Shown: positions 1-5,191 of the stretch, one piece after another
Numbering within the stretch: the first letter of the stretch is position 1
Layout: each line of letters starts with the position of its first letter
Assembly: GCA_938008575.1 (NCBI GenBank)
Contig: CALLKB010000024.1
Coordinates: 1-5,191 of the forward strand
Reading direction: 5' to 3'
Source of the DNA: an uncultured Cytophagaceae bacterium
GTDB taxonomy: Bacteria > Bacteroidota > Bacteroidia > Cytophagales > Spirosomataceae
DNA: 5,191 nt
The notes under the pieces: model-generated
Seen by the model: only the letters and a program-made list of their open reading frames with translations
Database searches by the model: none
What the model was told of the DNA's origin: nothing
Program-made: the position numbers and the translations under genes

Positions 1-51
1 AGATCTACACAGGCGAAGACACTCTTTCCCTACACGACGCTCTTCCGATCT
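1..51 (+). other. Illumina sequencing adapter (artefact, not genomic)
   Basis: Bases 1-10 (AGATCTACAC) match the 3' end of the Illumina P5 segment. Bases 11-18 (AGGCGAAG) sit exactly where the i5 index belongs and equal the TruSeq HT D505 index as I remember it. Bases 19-51 match the 33-base Read-1 primer region, ending in GCTCTTCCGATCT. Genomic sequence therefore starts at base 52. This marks a contig end assembled from an untrimmed read-through of a short insert. The reading frame of the following gene happens to stay open through the adapter, so a gene caller could wrongly add adapter-encoded residues to its protein. Confidence 0.98.
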
Positions 52-52
52 T

Positions 53-1069
53 ACACCACGAGCTCCTCGTGAAGAGGGTGAAGCTCCTCGTGCACCATTT
101 AGAAGAACGGGAGGTGATTTTTCACCACGTCCAGCACGCGATGAGGCTCCACGTAATATTGAAGCACGTGAGGAACGTAAATTTACTCCGCGTGAAGATG
201 ATCGCGGGCGTCCAGCCAAGTTTTCGAAACGTGATACATTCAAATCGCGTAATCGCCATGATCAGGCACCTGCCTTTTCTCCGGCCTATAAATTAGATCG
301 TTATAAAGAAACGGCTCCTGCCAAAATTCAAAAGAGAATTGCACAGACAGAACGTCGTGGCGATGATGTTCGTTTAAATCGTTTCATCGCGAATGCGGGC
401 ATTTGCTCTCGTCGGGACGCGGATAAGTTGATCGAAGCAGGTGAAATTAAAGTAAACAATAAAGTTGTAACGGAAATGGGTTACCAAGTGGGCCCAACGG
501 ATGTCGTGAAATACGGTAACCGTCGTTTGAATCGCGAGAAGCCTGCTTATGTTTTATTGAATAAGCCTAAAGATTTCTTAACAACAACGGAAGATCCTCA
601 AGATCGTAAAACAGTTATGGAATTAGTGAAAAATGCGGGTGAATCACGTATTTATCCTGTTGGACGTTTGGACCGAAATACAACAGGCTTAATTTTATTG
701 ACAAACGATGGTGAATTAGCCGATAAATTGACGCACCCATCGAATGAGATTGAGAAAATCTACCAAGCGGAATTGGATAAGCCATTGACCGACGAGGATT
801 TTGAAAAAATCGTTGCGGGCTTAAAGTTGGAAGATGGTGAAATTAAAGTCGATGATTTGGCCAAAGTTACGCCAGACGGTTATGTAATTGGGGTGAAAAT
901 TCACTCAGGTAAGAACCGTATCGTTCGTCGTATTTTTGAACATTTGGGATACGAAGTAACGAAACTAGACCGGACAACCTTTGCGGGATTGACTAAAAAA
1001 GATTTGCCACGTGGCAGCTGGCGTTACTTAACAGAGCGCGAGTTAGTGAAGTTGAAATACTTGCTATAG
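53..1069 (+). CDS. rluB: rRNA pseudouridine synthase, RsuA/RluB family, 5'-truncated
   Basis: This enzyme isomerises a specific uridine in ribosomal RNA to pseudouridine in the cytoplasm. The frame is open from the adapter junction to TAG at 1067-1069, giving 338 visible residues. Residues 1 to about 98 are low-complexity and rich in Arg, Pro, Glu and Ala. An S4 RNA-binding domain follows at about 104-150 (RLNRFIANAGICSRRDADKL). The catalytic domain has the KP-containing strand (VLLNKPKDF), the signature GRLDRNTTGL with the catalytic Asp at residue 207 (codon 671-673), and the late motif GKNRIVRRIFEHLGYEV. A TTG at 428 could be called as the start, but it lies inside the S4 domain, so the real start is upstream and lost. 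The enzyme core looks complete. Which rRNA site is modified (RluB-, RluE-, RluF- or RsuA-like) cannot be decided here, so the symbol is tentative. Confidence 0.93.
   Translation, partial: TPRAPREEGEAPRAPFRRTGGDFSPRPARDEAPRNIEAREERKFTPREDDRGRPAKFSKRDTFKSRNRHDQAPAFSPAYKLDRYKETAPAKIQKRIAQTERRGDDVRLNRFIANAGICSRRDADKLIEAGEIKVNNKVVTEMGYQVGPTDVVKYGNRRLNREKPAYVLLNKPKDFLTTTEDPQDRKTVMELVKNAGESRIYPVGRLDRNTTGLILLTNDGELADKLTHPSNEIEKIYQAELDKPLTDEDFEKIVAGLKLEDGEIKVDDLAKVTPDGYVIGVKIHSGKNRIVRRIFEHLGYEVTKLDRTTFAGLTKKDLPRGSWRYLTERELVKLKYLL
57..92 (+). repeat. Short repeats in the low-complexity tail of the pseudouridine synthase gene
   Basis: GCTCCTCGTG occurs at 62-71 and again at 83-92, encoding repeated Ala-Pro-Arg units. 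APR or AR recurs in the tail further on. Bases 57-62 (CACGAG) and 66-71 (CTCGTG) also form a 6-bp inverted repeat around a 3-base loop, only five bases from the adapter junction. The repeats look like part of a charged, disordered N-terminal extension. Such sequence can break short-read assembly and may explain why the contig ends here. Confidence 0.6.
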
Positions 1070-1077
1070 TTTTTAGC

Positions 1078-1112
1078 AAAAGAAAAGGCCCAGTGAAAAC
1101 TGGGCCTTTTTT
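1078..1112. terminator. Bidirectional rho-independent terminator between convergent genes
   Basis: A perfect 12-bp stem (1083-1094 with 1099-1110) closes a GAAA loop (1095-1098). On the + strand it ends in TTTTTT (1107-1112). On the - strand the A-rich stretch AAAAGAAAA (1078-1086) becomes a T-tract. It lies 8 bases after the synthase stop codon and 19 bases past the stop codon of the convergent regulator gene, so it can terminate both transcripts. Confidence 0.93.
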
Positions 1113-1131
1113 ATGTTCAGAGCGGAATCGC

Positions 1132-2058
1132 TTAGATGTTCATCAACGATTCACGACGTCTCATTTTTCCTGCTGGAATACCAAACATCATTTTGAAACG
1201 ACGACAGAAATAAGCAGTGTCTTTATAGCCAACTTCTGAACCAATCGCGCGGATTGATTTTTTGGTTGTACGTAATAAACCTACAGCCGCTTCCATACGT
1301 TGGTATTCGATGTAATCTTGTGGATTAATTCCAGTCAACATTTTGAAATATTGACCTACATAATCTTCAGATACATTGGCAACGTTAGCAAGAACCTTAT
1401 TAGATAAATCGCCACCGATATGGTCTTTGATGTAAGCAAAAATGTCGATTAAGCGAGGGTCTTTGAAATACGTACTGTTTGTTGCTAATTGCTCAACGAA
1501 TAAACGGTTTTGGATGATGTAACGAATGACTTCAATGACAATTTCTTCCGTTTTAATCTTAATGATACGACCTTTGCCGATTTCTTCCGACATGTCTTCT
1601 AATAAGATTTCTTTGATCGTTTGAGCGAGCTTTTCGTCCTTTTTAATTAAGAAAGGAGGGATATCTAAGGAAGTGAAGAAATTCACAGAATCGAATACTT
1701 TGGCTTCGAAAGCCACCATGCCAAATGAATTGTCATGCGCTCCGATGTTCTGTGGCTCCATATTCAAGTCGAAGTACAATTCGCGGTGCGTCATGAACTC
1801 TTCATTGTTGACAGCTTTAGGTTTCTCAGCGTTTCCGTAGGTTACGCTCACCATTTTTCCGCCTGGGATGAATAGCATATCGCCTTCTTCTACTGGAGTG
1901 TCTTCTTCACCAAATGAAACTTCGCCTTTGTACAATATCAAGAGCGAGTTTTCCACATCGTAATAATTCTTAATACGAATAGGTTGTAATATTCTTATGT
2001 TTCGTGCTTTGATGAATTTGACCCCAAGGGACTCAATGATCTTGTTGTAATCTTCCAT
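1132..2058 (-). CDS. AraC-family transcriptional regulator
   Basis: The 308-residue protein is a likely cytoplasmic DNA-binding regulator, with the usual length for AraC-family proteins that carry a sensor domain. Residues about 38-68 look like a cupin-type sensory barrel strand set (LLILYKGEV, then EEGDMLFIPGG). Residues about 200-301 form the AraC DNA-binding domain. Its first helix-turn-helix lies near 219-240 (LSNKVLANVANVSEDYVGQYFK region), and the second near 268-290, with the family signature GYKDTAYFCRRFKMMFGIPAG. The ATG at 2058 is preceded by A-rich sequence (AATAAA) without a Shine-Dalgarno, as is common in Bacteroidota. A good promoter lies about 50 bases upstream. The gene is divergent from mreB, but that alone does not show that it controls mreB. 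Ligand and targets cannot be told from sequence, and I do not recognise a named orthologue. Confidence 0.93.
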   Translation of the reverse strand: MEDYNKIIESLGVKFIKARNIRILQPIRIKNYYDVENSLLILYKGEVSFGEEDTPVEEGDMLFIPGGKMVSVTYGNAEKPKAVNNEEFMTHRELYFDLNMEPQNIGAHDNSFGMVAFEAKVFDSVNFFTSLDIPPFLIKKDEKLAQTIKEILLEDMSEEIGKGRIIKIKTEEIVIEVIRYIIQNRLFVEQLATNSTYFKDPRLIDIFAYIKDHIGGDLSNKVLANVANVSEDYVGQYFKMLTGINPQDYIEYQRMEAAVGLLRTTKKSIRAIGSEVGYKDTAYFCRRFKMMFGIPAGKMRRRESLMNI

Positions 2059-2100
2059 TTTATTGCTGATTATCCACCGACAAACACGGTTTTAACTTTT

Positions 2101-2164
2101 AAATTTGGACAAAACTAATAAATCAGATAATAATTCCAAATTTTTTTATGTTAATTTTTGTCCA
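2101..2164. repeat. Inverted TGGA-core motifs flanking the regulator promoter (candidate operators)
   Basis: AAATTTGGA at 2101-2109 is a perfect 9-bp inverted match to TCCAAATTT at 2135-2143. TGGACAAAA at 2106-2114 is a perfect 9-bp inverted match to TTTTGTCCA at 2156-2164. The left motif therefore shares halves with two right-hand copies, and together they overlap both the -7 and -33 elements. The matches are seen directly. That they are binding sites for the neighbouring AraC-type protein is inference. Confidence 0.45.
2110..2139 (-). promoter_or_regulatory. Bacteroidota-type promoter of the AraC-family gene
   Basis: Read on the - strand, TTG (2139-2137) is followed after 19 bases by TAGTTTTG (2117-2110), a full match to the TAnnTTTG -7 box of the Bacteroidota housekeeping sigma factor with the expected -33 TTG spacing. 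Transcription would start near 2105, leaving a leader of roughly 45 bases before the ATG at 2058. The site was found by eye; no start-site data exist here. Confidence 0.7.
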
Positions 2165-2211
2165 TTTGCTGAAATGTGTCGACCACTATTAATTGTAATA
2201 TACCTATAAAT

Positions 2212-2233
2212 CCCGCTGGCGGGGTGGGAGCGG
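2212..2233 (+). other. GC-rich hairpin with G-rich flank in AT-rich DNA
   Basis: CCCG (2212-2215) and CGGG (2220-2223) can pair around a CTGG loop, and the sequence runs on as G-rich DNA to 2233 with four G-runs. The surroundings are strongly AT-rich. No T-tract follows directly, so it is not a typical terminator. It lies about 150 bases before mreB and could sit in a long leader or act as a protein site; its role is unknown. Confidence 0.4.
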
Positions 2234-2325
2234 TTTGAATTTCTGTGCTAATCTGTTTTTTATAATTATTTTTAGGGTGACTCAAAATTTGAAATAAAAT
2301 CAATCAATAGGTCATTTTTTATCTG

Positions 2326-2333
2326 TAAATTTG
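2326..2333 (+). promoter_or_regulatory. Possible -7 box of the mreBCD promoter
   Basis: TAAATTTG matches the Bacteroidota TAnnTTTG box and lies 47 bases before the mreB ATG, a reasonable leader length. No TTG is found at the expected -33 distance, which lowers confidence. The nearest upstream TTG (2289-2291) is about 34 bases away. Confidence 0.4.
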
Positions 2334-2380
2334 TTTTCTAGAGCGTGTATAGCTTTATTATTTCCCCTATTTGAAACACC

Positions 2381-3406
2381 ATGGGACTATTTAATTTCCT
2401 GACCAAGGACATCGCCATTGATTTAGGTACAGCGAATACCTTAATTATCCACAAAAATCAAGTTGTTGTCGACGAGCCGTCGATTATTGCTTTAGACCGG
2501 ACCACAAATAAAGTGTTAGCCGTAGGTCGACAAGCCATGATGATGCATGAGAAGACAAATGATAATATCAAAACGATTCGTCCATTGAAAGATGGCGTAA
2601 TCGCCGACTTTACTGCAGCGGAATTGATGTTGCGTGGGTTAATTAAAATGTTGGATCGTGGAAATTCATTTTTCTCACCTGCACTTCGCATGGTGATTTG
2701 TATCCCATCAGGTATTACGGAGGTAGAGAAACGTGCGGTTAAGGATTCAGCGGAGCACGCAGGTGCTCGTGAAGTTTACATGGTGCATGAGCCTATCGCT
2801 GCTGCAATTGGTATTGGAATAGACATCGAACAACCTAATGGTTCATTGGTTGTTGATATCGGAGGAGGAACAACCGAAGTTGCCATCATCTCTTTGAGTG
2901 GTATCGTTGTTGAAAACTCGATTCGTGTTGCGGGTGATGAGTTTACTCGTGACATTAAGGATTATTTATTACGCGAACACAAATTGGTGATCGGTGAGCG
3001 CTCTGCAGAGCAAATTAAAATACAAGTTGGTGCAGCTTTGCCAGAATTAGAAAATCCCCCTGCGGATTTCGAAATTCGTGGTCGCGATCAAATGACGGGT
3101 ATCCCGAAAGAAATTTTGATCAATTATTCTGAAATCGCATACGCTTTGGATTCGTCTATTACGAAAATTGAGGTTGCGATTATGGAAACCTTGCAACGGG
3201 CTCCAGCGGAACTTTCAGGTGACATTTTCCACAACGGTATTCATTTAGCCGGTGGTGGTGCGATGCTACATGGTTTAGATAAACGTATCGAAAAGAAAAC
3301 GCAATTAAAAGTTCACGTGGCTGACGATCCATTGAAGGCTGTTGTTCGCGGCACAGGCGAAATCTTGAAAAATCTTGAGAAGTACAAGCCTGTTTTAATT
3401 ACCTAG
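2381..3406 (+). CDS. mreB: Rod shape-determining protein MreB (bacterial actin)
   Basis: MreB is an actin-like ATPase that polymerises on the inner face of the cytoplasmic membrane and guides the elongation wall-synthesis complex. The 341 residues match the family's usual length. The N-terminal MGLFNFL is hydrophobic and could be the membrane-contacting segment. Nucleotide-site motifs are all present: phosphate-1 DLGTANT (14-20), the catalytic-region Glu in HEPIAAAIG (Glu137), phosphate-2 DIGGGTTE (159-166) and the adenosine motif AGGGAML (290-296). No key residue appears lost. The ATG at 2381 agrees with the conserved N-terminus; there is no Shine-Dalgarno before it. It is the first gene of a three-gene cluster, with mreC starting 19 bases after its stop codon, so cotranscription is likely. 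Confidence 0.98.
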   Translation: MGLFNFLTKDIAIDLGTANTLIIHKNQVVVDEPSIIALDRTTNKVLAVGRQAMMMHEKTNDNIKTIRPLKDGVIADFTAAELMLRGLIKMLDRGNSFFSPALRMVICIPSGITEVEKRAVKDSAEHAGAREVYMVHEPIAAAIGIGIDIEQPNGSLVVDIGGGTTEVAIISLSGIVVENSIRVAGDEFTRDIKDYLLREHKLVIGERSAEQIKIQVGAALPELENPPADFEIRGRDQMTGIPKEILINYSEIAYALDSSITKIEVAIMETLQRAPAELSGDIFHNGIHLAGGGAMLHGLDKRIEKKTQLKVHVADDPLKAVVRGTGEILKNLEKYKPVLIT

Positions 3407-3425
3407 TTTTCAATCGCGATAAGCC

Positions 3426-4265
3426 ATGATTCAATTGTTCCAATTTTTAGCGCGCCAAAGGGTAATCCTTTTGCTTTTGTTGCTGGAATTGGTCAATGTT
3501 TGGGCAGTATTCAAATACAATGCTTATCAGCATACACTTTATTTTAATACCACAAATCAGTGGGCGGCTTCCATTCTATCTACGACTCAGGAGGTAAAAA
3601 CCTATCACCAACTGCGTATTGTGAATGGTACGTTGGCGCGTGAGAATGCCCAATTGCGGACGGAATTGTTGCGCTTAAAAAGCCAACAACAGCCTTTAAC
3701 CAAACTTCCCTATTATGTGAGCGAAGCGATGTTAAATCGCTATCAAGCTGTGGCCAGTAAGGTGATCGACCAGTCGACAAGCATGTCCCAAAATTATTTA
3801 ACCTTAGATAAGGGAAGAAAAGACGGTATACAGCCAGGCATGGCCGTTATTTCTTCTACAGGTGTTGTTGGGAAAGTGATGTCATGTACCGATAATTTAT
3901 CCTTGGTCGTGTCCGTTTTACACACGAGCAATTCTGTTTCTGCAAAATTGAAGCGCAGTGGGGAATTAGGTTATATCAAATGGCCGGGTTACCAAAGTGA
4001 GGTAGCTGATATGATGGATGTATCCAAATATAAGAAGGTTGTTAAAGGAGATACCGTTGTGACTTCTGACTACAATGCCGTGTTTCCGCCCAACATTCCC
4101 ATTGGTATCGTCGCGAAAGTAGGTCTCGAAAAGGATGATACGTTTCATGACATTAAAGTTATGTTGTTCACGCAGTTCGCTACCTTGCAATACGTCTATG
4201 TTATCAAGAATCGTTTAGCAGGCCAACAAGCTCAATTAGAAACGACTAAACCGAAAGCAGAATAA
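3426..4265 (+). CDS. mreC: Rod shape-determining protein MreC
   Basis: MreC is a bitopic inner-membrane protein that scaffolds the elongation complex in the periplasm and is thought to activate the PBP2-RodA pair. The 279-residue protein has a short cytoplasmic start, one membrane helix at about 13-29 (a run of six Leu), a predicted coiled coil at about 55-89 (LARENAQLRTELLRLKSQQ) that would mediate dimerisation, and the beta-rich periplasmic domain from about 105 to 265. The family's conserved stretch is visible at 123-151 (NYLTLDKGRKDGIQPGMAVI, then GVVGKV). The C-terminal tail is short and charged. The gene lies between mreB and mreD, with just one base between its stop codon and the mreD ATG, which fits translational coupling. 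Assignment rests on motifs and gene order together. Confidence 0.96.
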   Translation: MIQLFQFLARQRVILLLLLLELVNVWAVFKYNAYQHTLYFNTTNQWAASILSTTQEVKTYHQLRIVNGTLARENAQLRTELLRLKSQQQPLTKLPYYVSEAMLNRYQAVASKVIDQSTSMSQNYLTLDKGRKDGIQPGMAVISSTGVVGKVMSCTDNLSLVVSVLHTSNSVSAKLKRSGELGYIKWPGYQSEVADMMDVSKYKKVVKGDTVVTSDYNAVFPPNIPIGIVAKVGLEKDDTFHDIKVMLFTQFATLQYVYVIKNRLAGQQAQLETTKPKAE

Positions 4266-4266
4266 A

Positions 4267-4776
4267 ATGAACTTCACATTTAATTTTAAATGGTTTTTCT
4301 CAGTCGTTTTTGCCATCGCGATTCAGGTATTGTTTTTGCGTGATATCGCCATTGCAAACGTGGCTTTTTGCTTTATATATACGTGGTTTCTTGTCAAAGC
4401 TCCGATGCAAGTAAACCCATTGTTATTGCTTTTCGGGGCTATGGCGGTAGGCTGGGTAATTGATGTCTTTTATAACACTCATGGGATGCATGCCTTTTCC
4501 TGTGTTCTAGTGGCCTGGTTACGACCTGTATATTTCCGAATTCTAACACCGGCGAACGGTTACGATGAGCGTTCTAGCATTTCATTAGCTGAAATGAAGT
4601 GGCTTTGGTTCTTCCCGTATTTATTTCTGATGCTGATGTCGCACCATTTGCTTCTCTTTATTTTAGAGGCCGGCGACTGGTCCTTATTGGGCTTTAGCGT
4701 CTTGAAAGCACTTTCTTCGACGCTACTAGGGATGGCCGTTTTTGGAATTTTGGAATTTTTCAACCGACCTGAATAG
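4267..4776 (+). CDS. mreD: Rod shape-determining protein MreD
   Basis: MreD is a small integral membrane protein that works with MreB and MreC in lateral wall growth. The 169 residues are very hydrophobic, with about six membrane segments judged by eye at 10-24, 28-45, 51-69, 74-91, 112-133 and 141-164. The stretch GWVIDVFYNTHGMH (62-75) resembles the MreD-family Gly/Asp-containing core motif. The length is typical of the family. Sequence similarity within MreD is low, so position directly after mreC, with a one-base gap, is a major part of the evidence. The last codons and stop form part of a hairpin followed by a T-run, suggesting the operon may end here rather than continue into penicillin-binding protein and rodA genes. 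Confidence 0.93.
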   Translation: MNFTFNFKWFFSVVFAIAIQVLFLRDIAIANVAFCFIYTWFLVKAPMQVNPLLLLFGAMAVGWVIDVFYNTHGMHAFSCVLVAWLRPVYFRILTPANGYDERSSISLAEMKWLWFFPYLFLMLMSHHLLLFILEAGDWSLLGFSVLKALSSTLLGMAVFGILEFFNRPE

Positions 4777-4784
4777 GTCTTTTT
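4766..4784 (+). terminator. Short hairpin with T-run overlapping the mreD stop codon
   Basis: GACCT (4766-4770) pairs with AGGTC (4775-4779) around GAAT, followed by TTTTT (4780-4784). The hairpin covers the mreD stop codon TAG (4774-4776). The stem is only 5 bp, so termination may be weak or partial. It fits an operon end before the sigma-factor gene. Confidence 0.45.
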
Positions 4785-4812
4785 GGCAGATTATTTTTTG
4801 GTCTAAAATTTG
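4783..4812 (+). promoter_or_regulatory. Possible promoter of the ECF sigma factor gene
   Basis: TTG at 4783-4785 is followed after 19 bases by AAAATTTG (4805-4812), which matches the TAnnTTTG box at all fixed positions but the first. Transcription would begin around 4819 and give a leader of about 40 bases. Its TTG overlaps the T-run of the preceding hairpin. Found by eye only. Confidence 0.4.
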
Positions 4813-4816
4813 CAGG

Positions 4817-4847
4817 CATGTCTACGCACATGTCATATTCCATGTGC
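4817..4847 (+). repeat. Three CATGT motifs at 12-base spacing and an inverted repeat in the sigma-factor leader
   Basis: CATGT starts at 4817, 4829 and 4841, exactly 12 bases apart. GCACATG (4826-4832) and CATGTGC (4841-4847) form a perfect 7-bp inverted repeat with an 8-base spacer. A second outer pair, AATTTGC (4807-4813) with GCAAATT (4846-4852), overlaps it and could not form at the same time. The start codon follows at 4861. The repeats may be an operator or an RNA leader structure; chance cannot be excluded. Confidence 0.4.
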
Positions 4848-4860
4848 AAATTGCCTACCC

Positions 4861-5191
4861 ATGGAAACACCTACACAATCGGTTTCGATGCCTCGATCCA
4901 ATGCACAAGTGCTATTTGAGAAAGAGTTTATGCCGCATCTTGATGCGATGTACAACTTTGCTCTACGCTTAACCAATGATGAGGATGATGCACAAGATCT
5001 TGTACAAGATACCTGCATGAAAGCGTTTCGTTTCATCGATTCCTTCGAGCCTGGTACCTATGCCAAAGCTTGGTTATTCCGAATTCTTAAAAATAATTTC
5101 ATCAATGATTACCGAAAAAAATCCCGTGGCCCCGCGAAAGTGGAGTTTGAATGGGTTGAGCAATCCTTTTCGGGTGATGAAGATCAAGAGC
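4861..5191 (+). CDS. RNA polymerase sigma factor, ECF (sigma-70 family) type, 3'-truncated
   Basis: The open frame from ATG 4861 runs off the window after 110 codons. It encodes an alternative sigma factor that would direct RNA polymerase to a specific promoter set. Residues about 18-89 form the sigma-2 domain: FEKEFMPHLDAMYNFALRL, then region 2.2 with DAQDLVQDTCMKAF (43-56, compare the canonical DAEDLVQETF), then the promoter-melting and -10-binding part AKAWLFRILKNNFINDYRKK (68-87). The acidic linker begins near residue 95, and the sigma-4 domain must lie beyond the window. A second ATG at 4888 (residue 10) is an alternative start, since the sigma-2 domain begins only after it. Upstream in frame the nearest stop is TAA at 4804-4806. 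The gene lies 84 bases after mreD and probably has its own promoter. No anti-sigma gene can be seen, and the signal and regulon are unknown. Confidence 0.92.
   Translation, partial: METPTQSVSMPRSNAQVLFEKEFMPHLDAMYNFALRLTNDEDDAQDLVQDTCMKAFRFIDSFEPGTYAKAWLFRILKNNFINDYRKKSRGPAKVEFEWVEQSFSGDEDQE

Larger units (their letters stand above)
2059..2380. other. Divergent intergenic region between the regulator gene and mreB
   Basis: This 322-base AT-rich stretch has no convincing gene. It holds the regulator's promoter on the - strand (2110-2139), a cluster of inverted motifs around that promoter (2101-2164), a GC-rich hairpin (2212-2223) with a G-rich flank to 2233, and a TAnnTTTG box for the mreB side (2326-2333). 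TTTGAA also recurs at 2234, 2288 and 2371, which could be chance in such AT-rich DNA. Confidence 0.8.

Noticed and set aside
69..296. Small open frame overlapping the synthase tail
   Set aside because: It lies in another frame of the real gene, has no family resemblance, and its His/Arg/Val-rich content is a by-product of the repetitive tail.
428..1069. Start of the pseudouridine synthase at TTG 428
   Set aside because: The same frame is open upstream and encodes the first half of the S4 domain, so this TTG is an internal Leu codon.
2100..2107. TAAATTTG as a + strand promoter box for mreB
   Set aside because: It has no TTG at the proper upstream distance and lies about 270 bases from mreB. 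It is better explained as part of the inverted motif cluster of the regulator promoter.
2105..2133. Classic sigma-70 promoter (TTGGAC, 17 bases, TAATAA) on the + strand
   Set aside because: This resembles the E. coli consensus, but the Bacteroidota housekeeping sigma factor uses a different consensus, and AT-rich DNA gives such matches by chance.
2212..2223. GC-rich hairpin as an intrinsic terminator
   Set aside because: No T-tract follows on either strand and no gene ends nearby on either side.
4738..4757. Tandem TTTTGGAA-like repeat near the end of mreD
   Set aside because: It is explained by the coding of the hydrophobic FGILEFF segment in an in-frame conserved gene.
4742..4972. Open frame bridging mreD and the sigma gene
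   Set aside because: It overlaps two well-supported genes in a different frame and has no recognisable domain.
1..5191. CRISPR array, insertion sequence, tRNA/rRNA gene, or a novel defence system
   Set aside because: No spaced identical repeats, transposase, terminal repeats or RNA-gene signatures were seen; the genes are core housekeeping and regulatory types.

Overview
The window reads as ordinary chromosomal DNA from a member of the Bacteroidota. I infer this from the ORF content, the start-codon context and the promoters. The complete genes start at ATG with A/T-rich leaders and no Shine-Dalgarno sequence. A Bacteroidota-type promoter (TTG, 19 bp, TAnnTTTG) sits upstream of the regulator gene. 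The pseudouridine synthase has the low-complexity Arg/Pro/Glu-rich N-terminal tail often seen in this phylum. A Cytophagales- or Sphingobacteriales-like origin is a guess that I cannot confirm.

Layout. Bases 1-51 are not biological: they match the Illumina TruSeq P5/Read-1 adapter with an 8-base index, so the left edge is an untrimmed contig end. From base 53 to 1069 runs the 3' part of an RsuA/RluB-family rRNA pseudouridine synthase gene (+) whose true start is lost. A strong hairpin at 1078-1112, usable from both sides, separates it from a convergent AraC-type regulator gene (-, 1132-2058). A 322-base divergent intergenic region (2059-2380) follows. It holds the regulator's promoter, a cluster of inverted TGGA-containing motifs around that promoter, a GC-rich hairpin in AT-rich surroundings, and a weaker promoter candidate for the next operon.

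From 2381 to 4776 lies the cell-shape cluster mreB-mreC-mreD (+), tightly packed with gaps of 19 and 1 bases. MreB forms the actin-like filaments, MreC is the periplasmic bitopic scaffold, and MreD is the integral membrane partner. Together they position the elongation-specific wall synthesis machinery. A short hairpin with a T-run overlaps the mreD stop codon. After it, 84 bases past mreD, an ECF-type sigma factor gene starts at 4861 and runs off the window. Its leader carries a promoter-like sequence and three CATGT motifs spaced exactly 12 bases apart.

I see no mobile element, CRISPR array, RNA gene or defence-like system. The points worth a second look are the adapter artefact, the motif cluster at the regulator promoter, the sigma-factor leader, and the absence of the usual mrdA/rodA genes directly after mreD.
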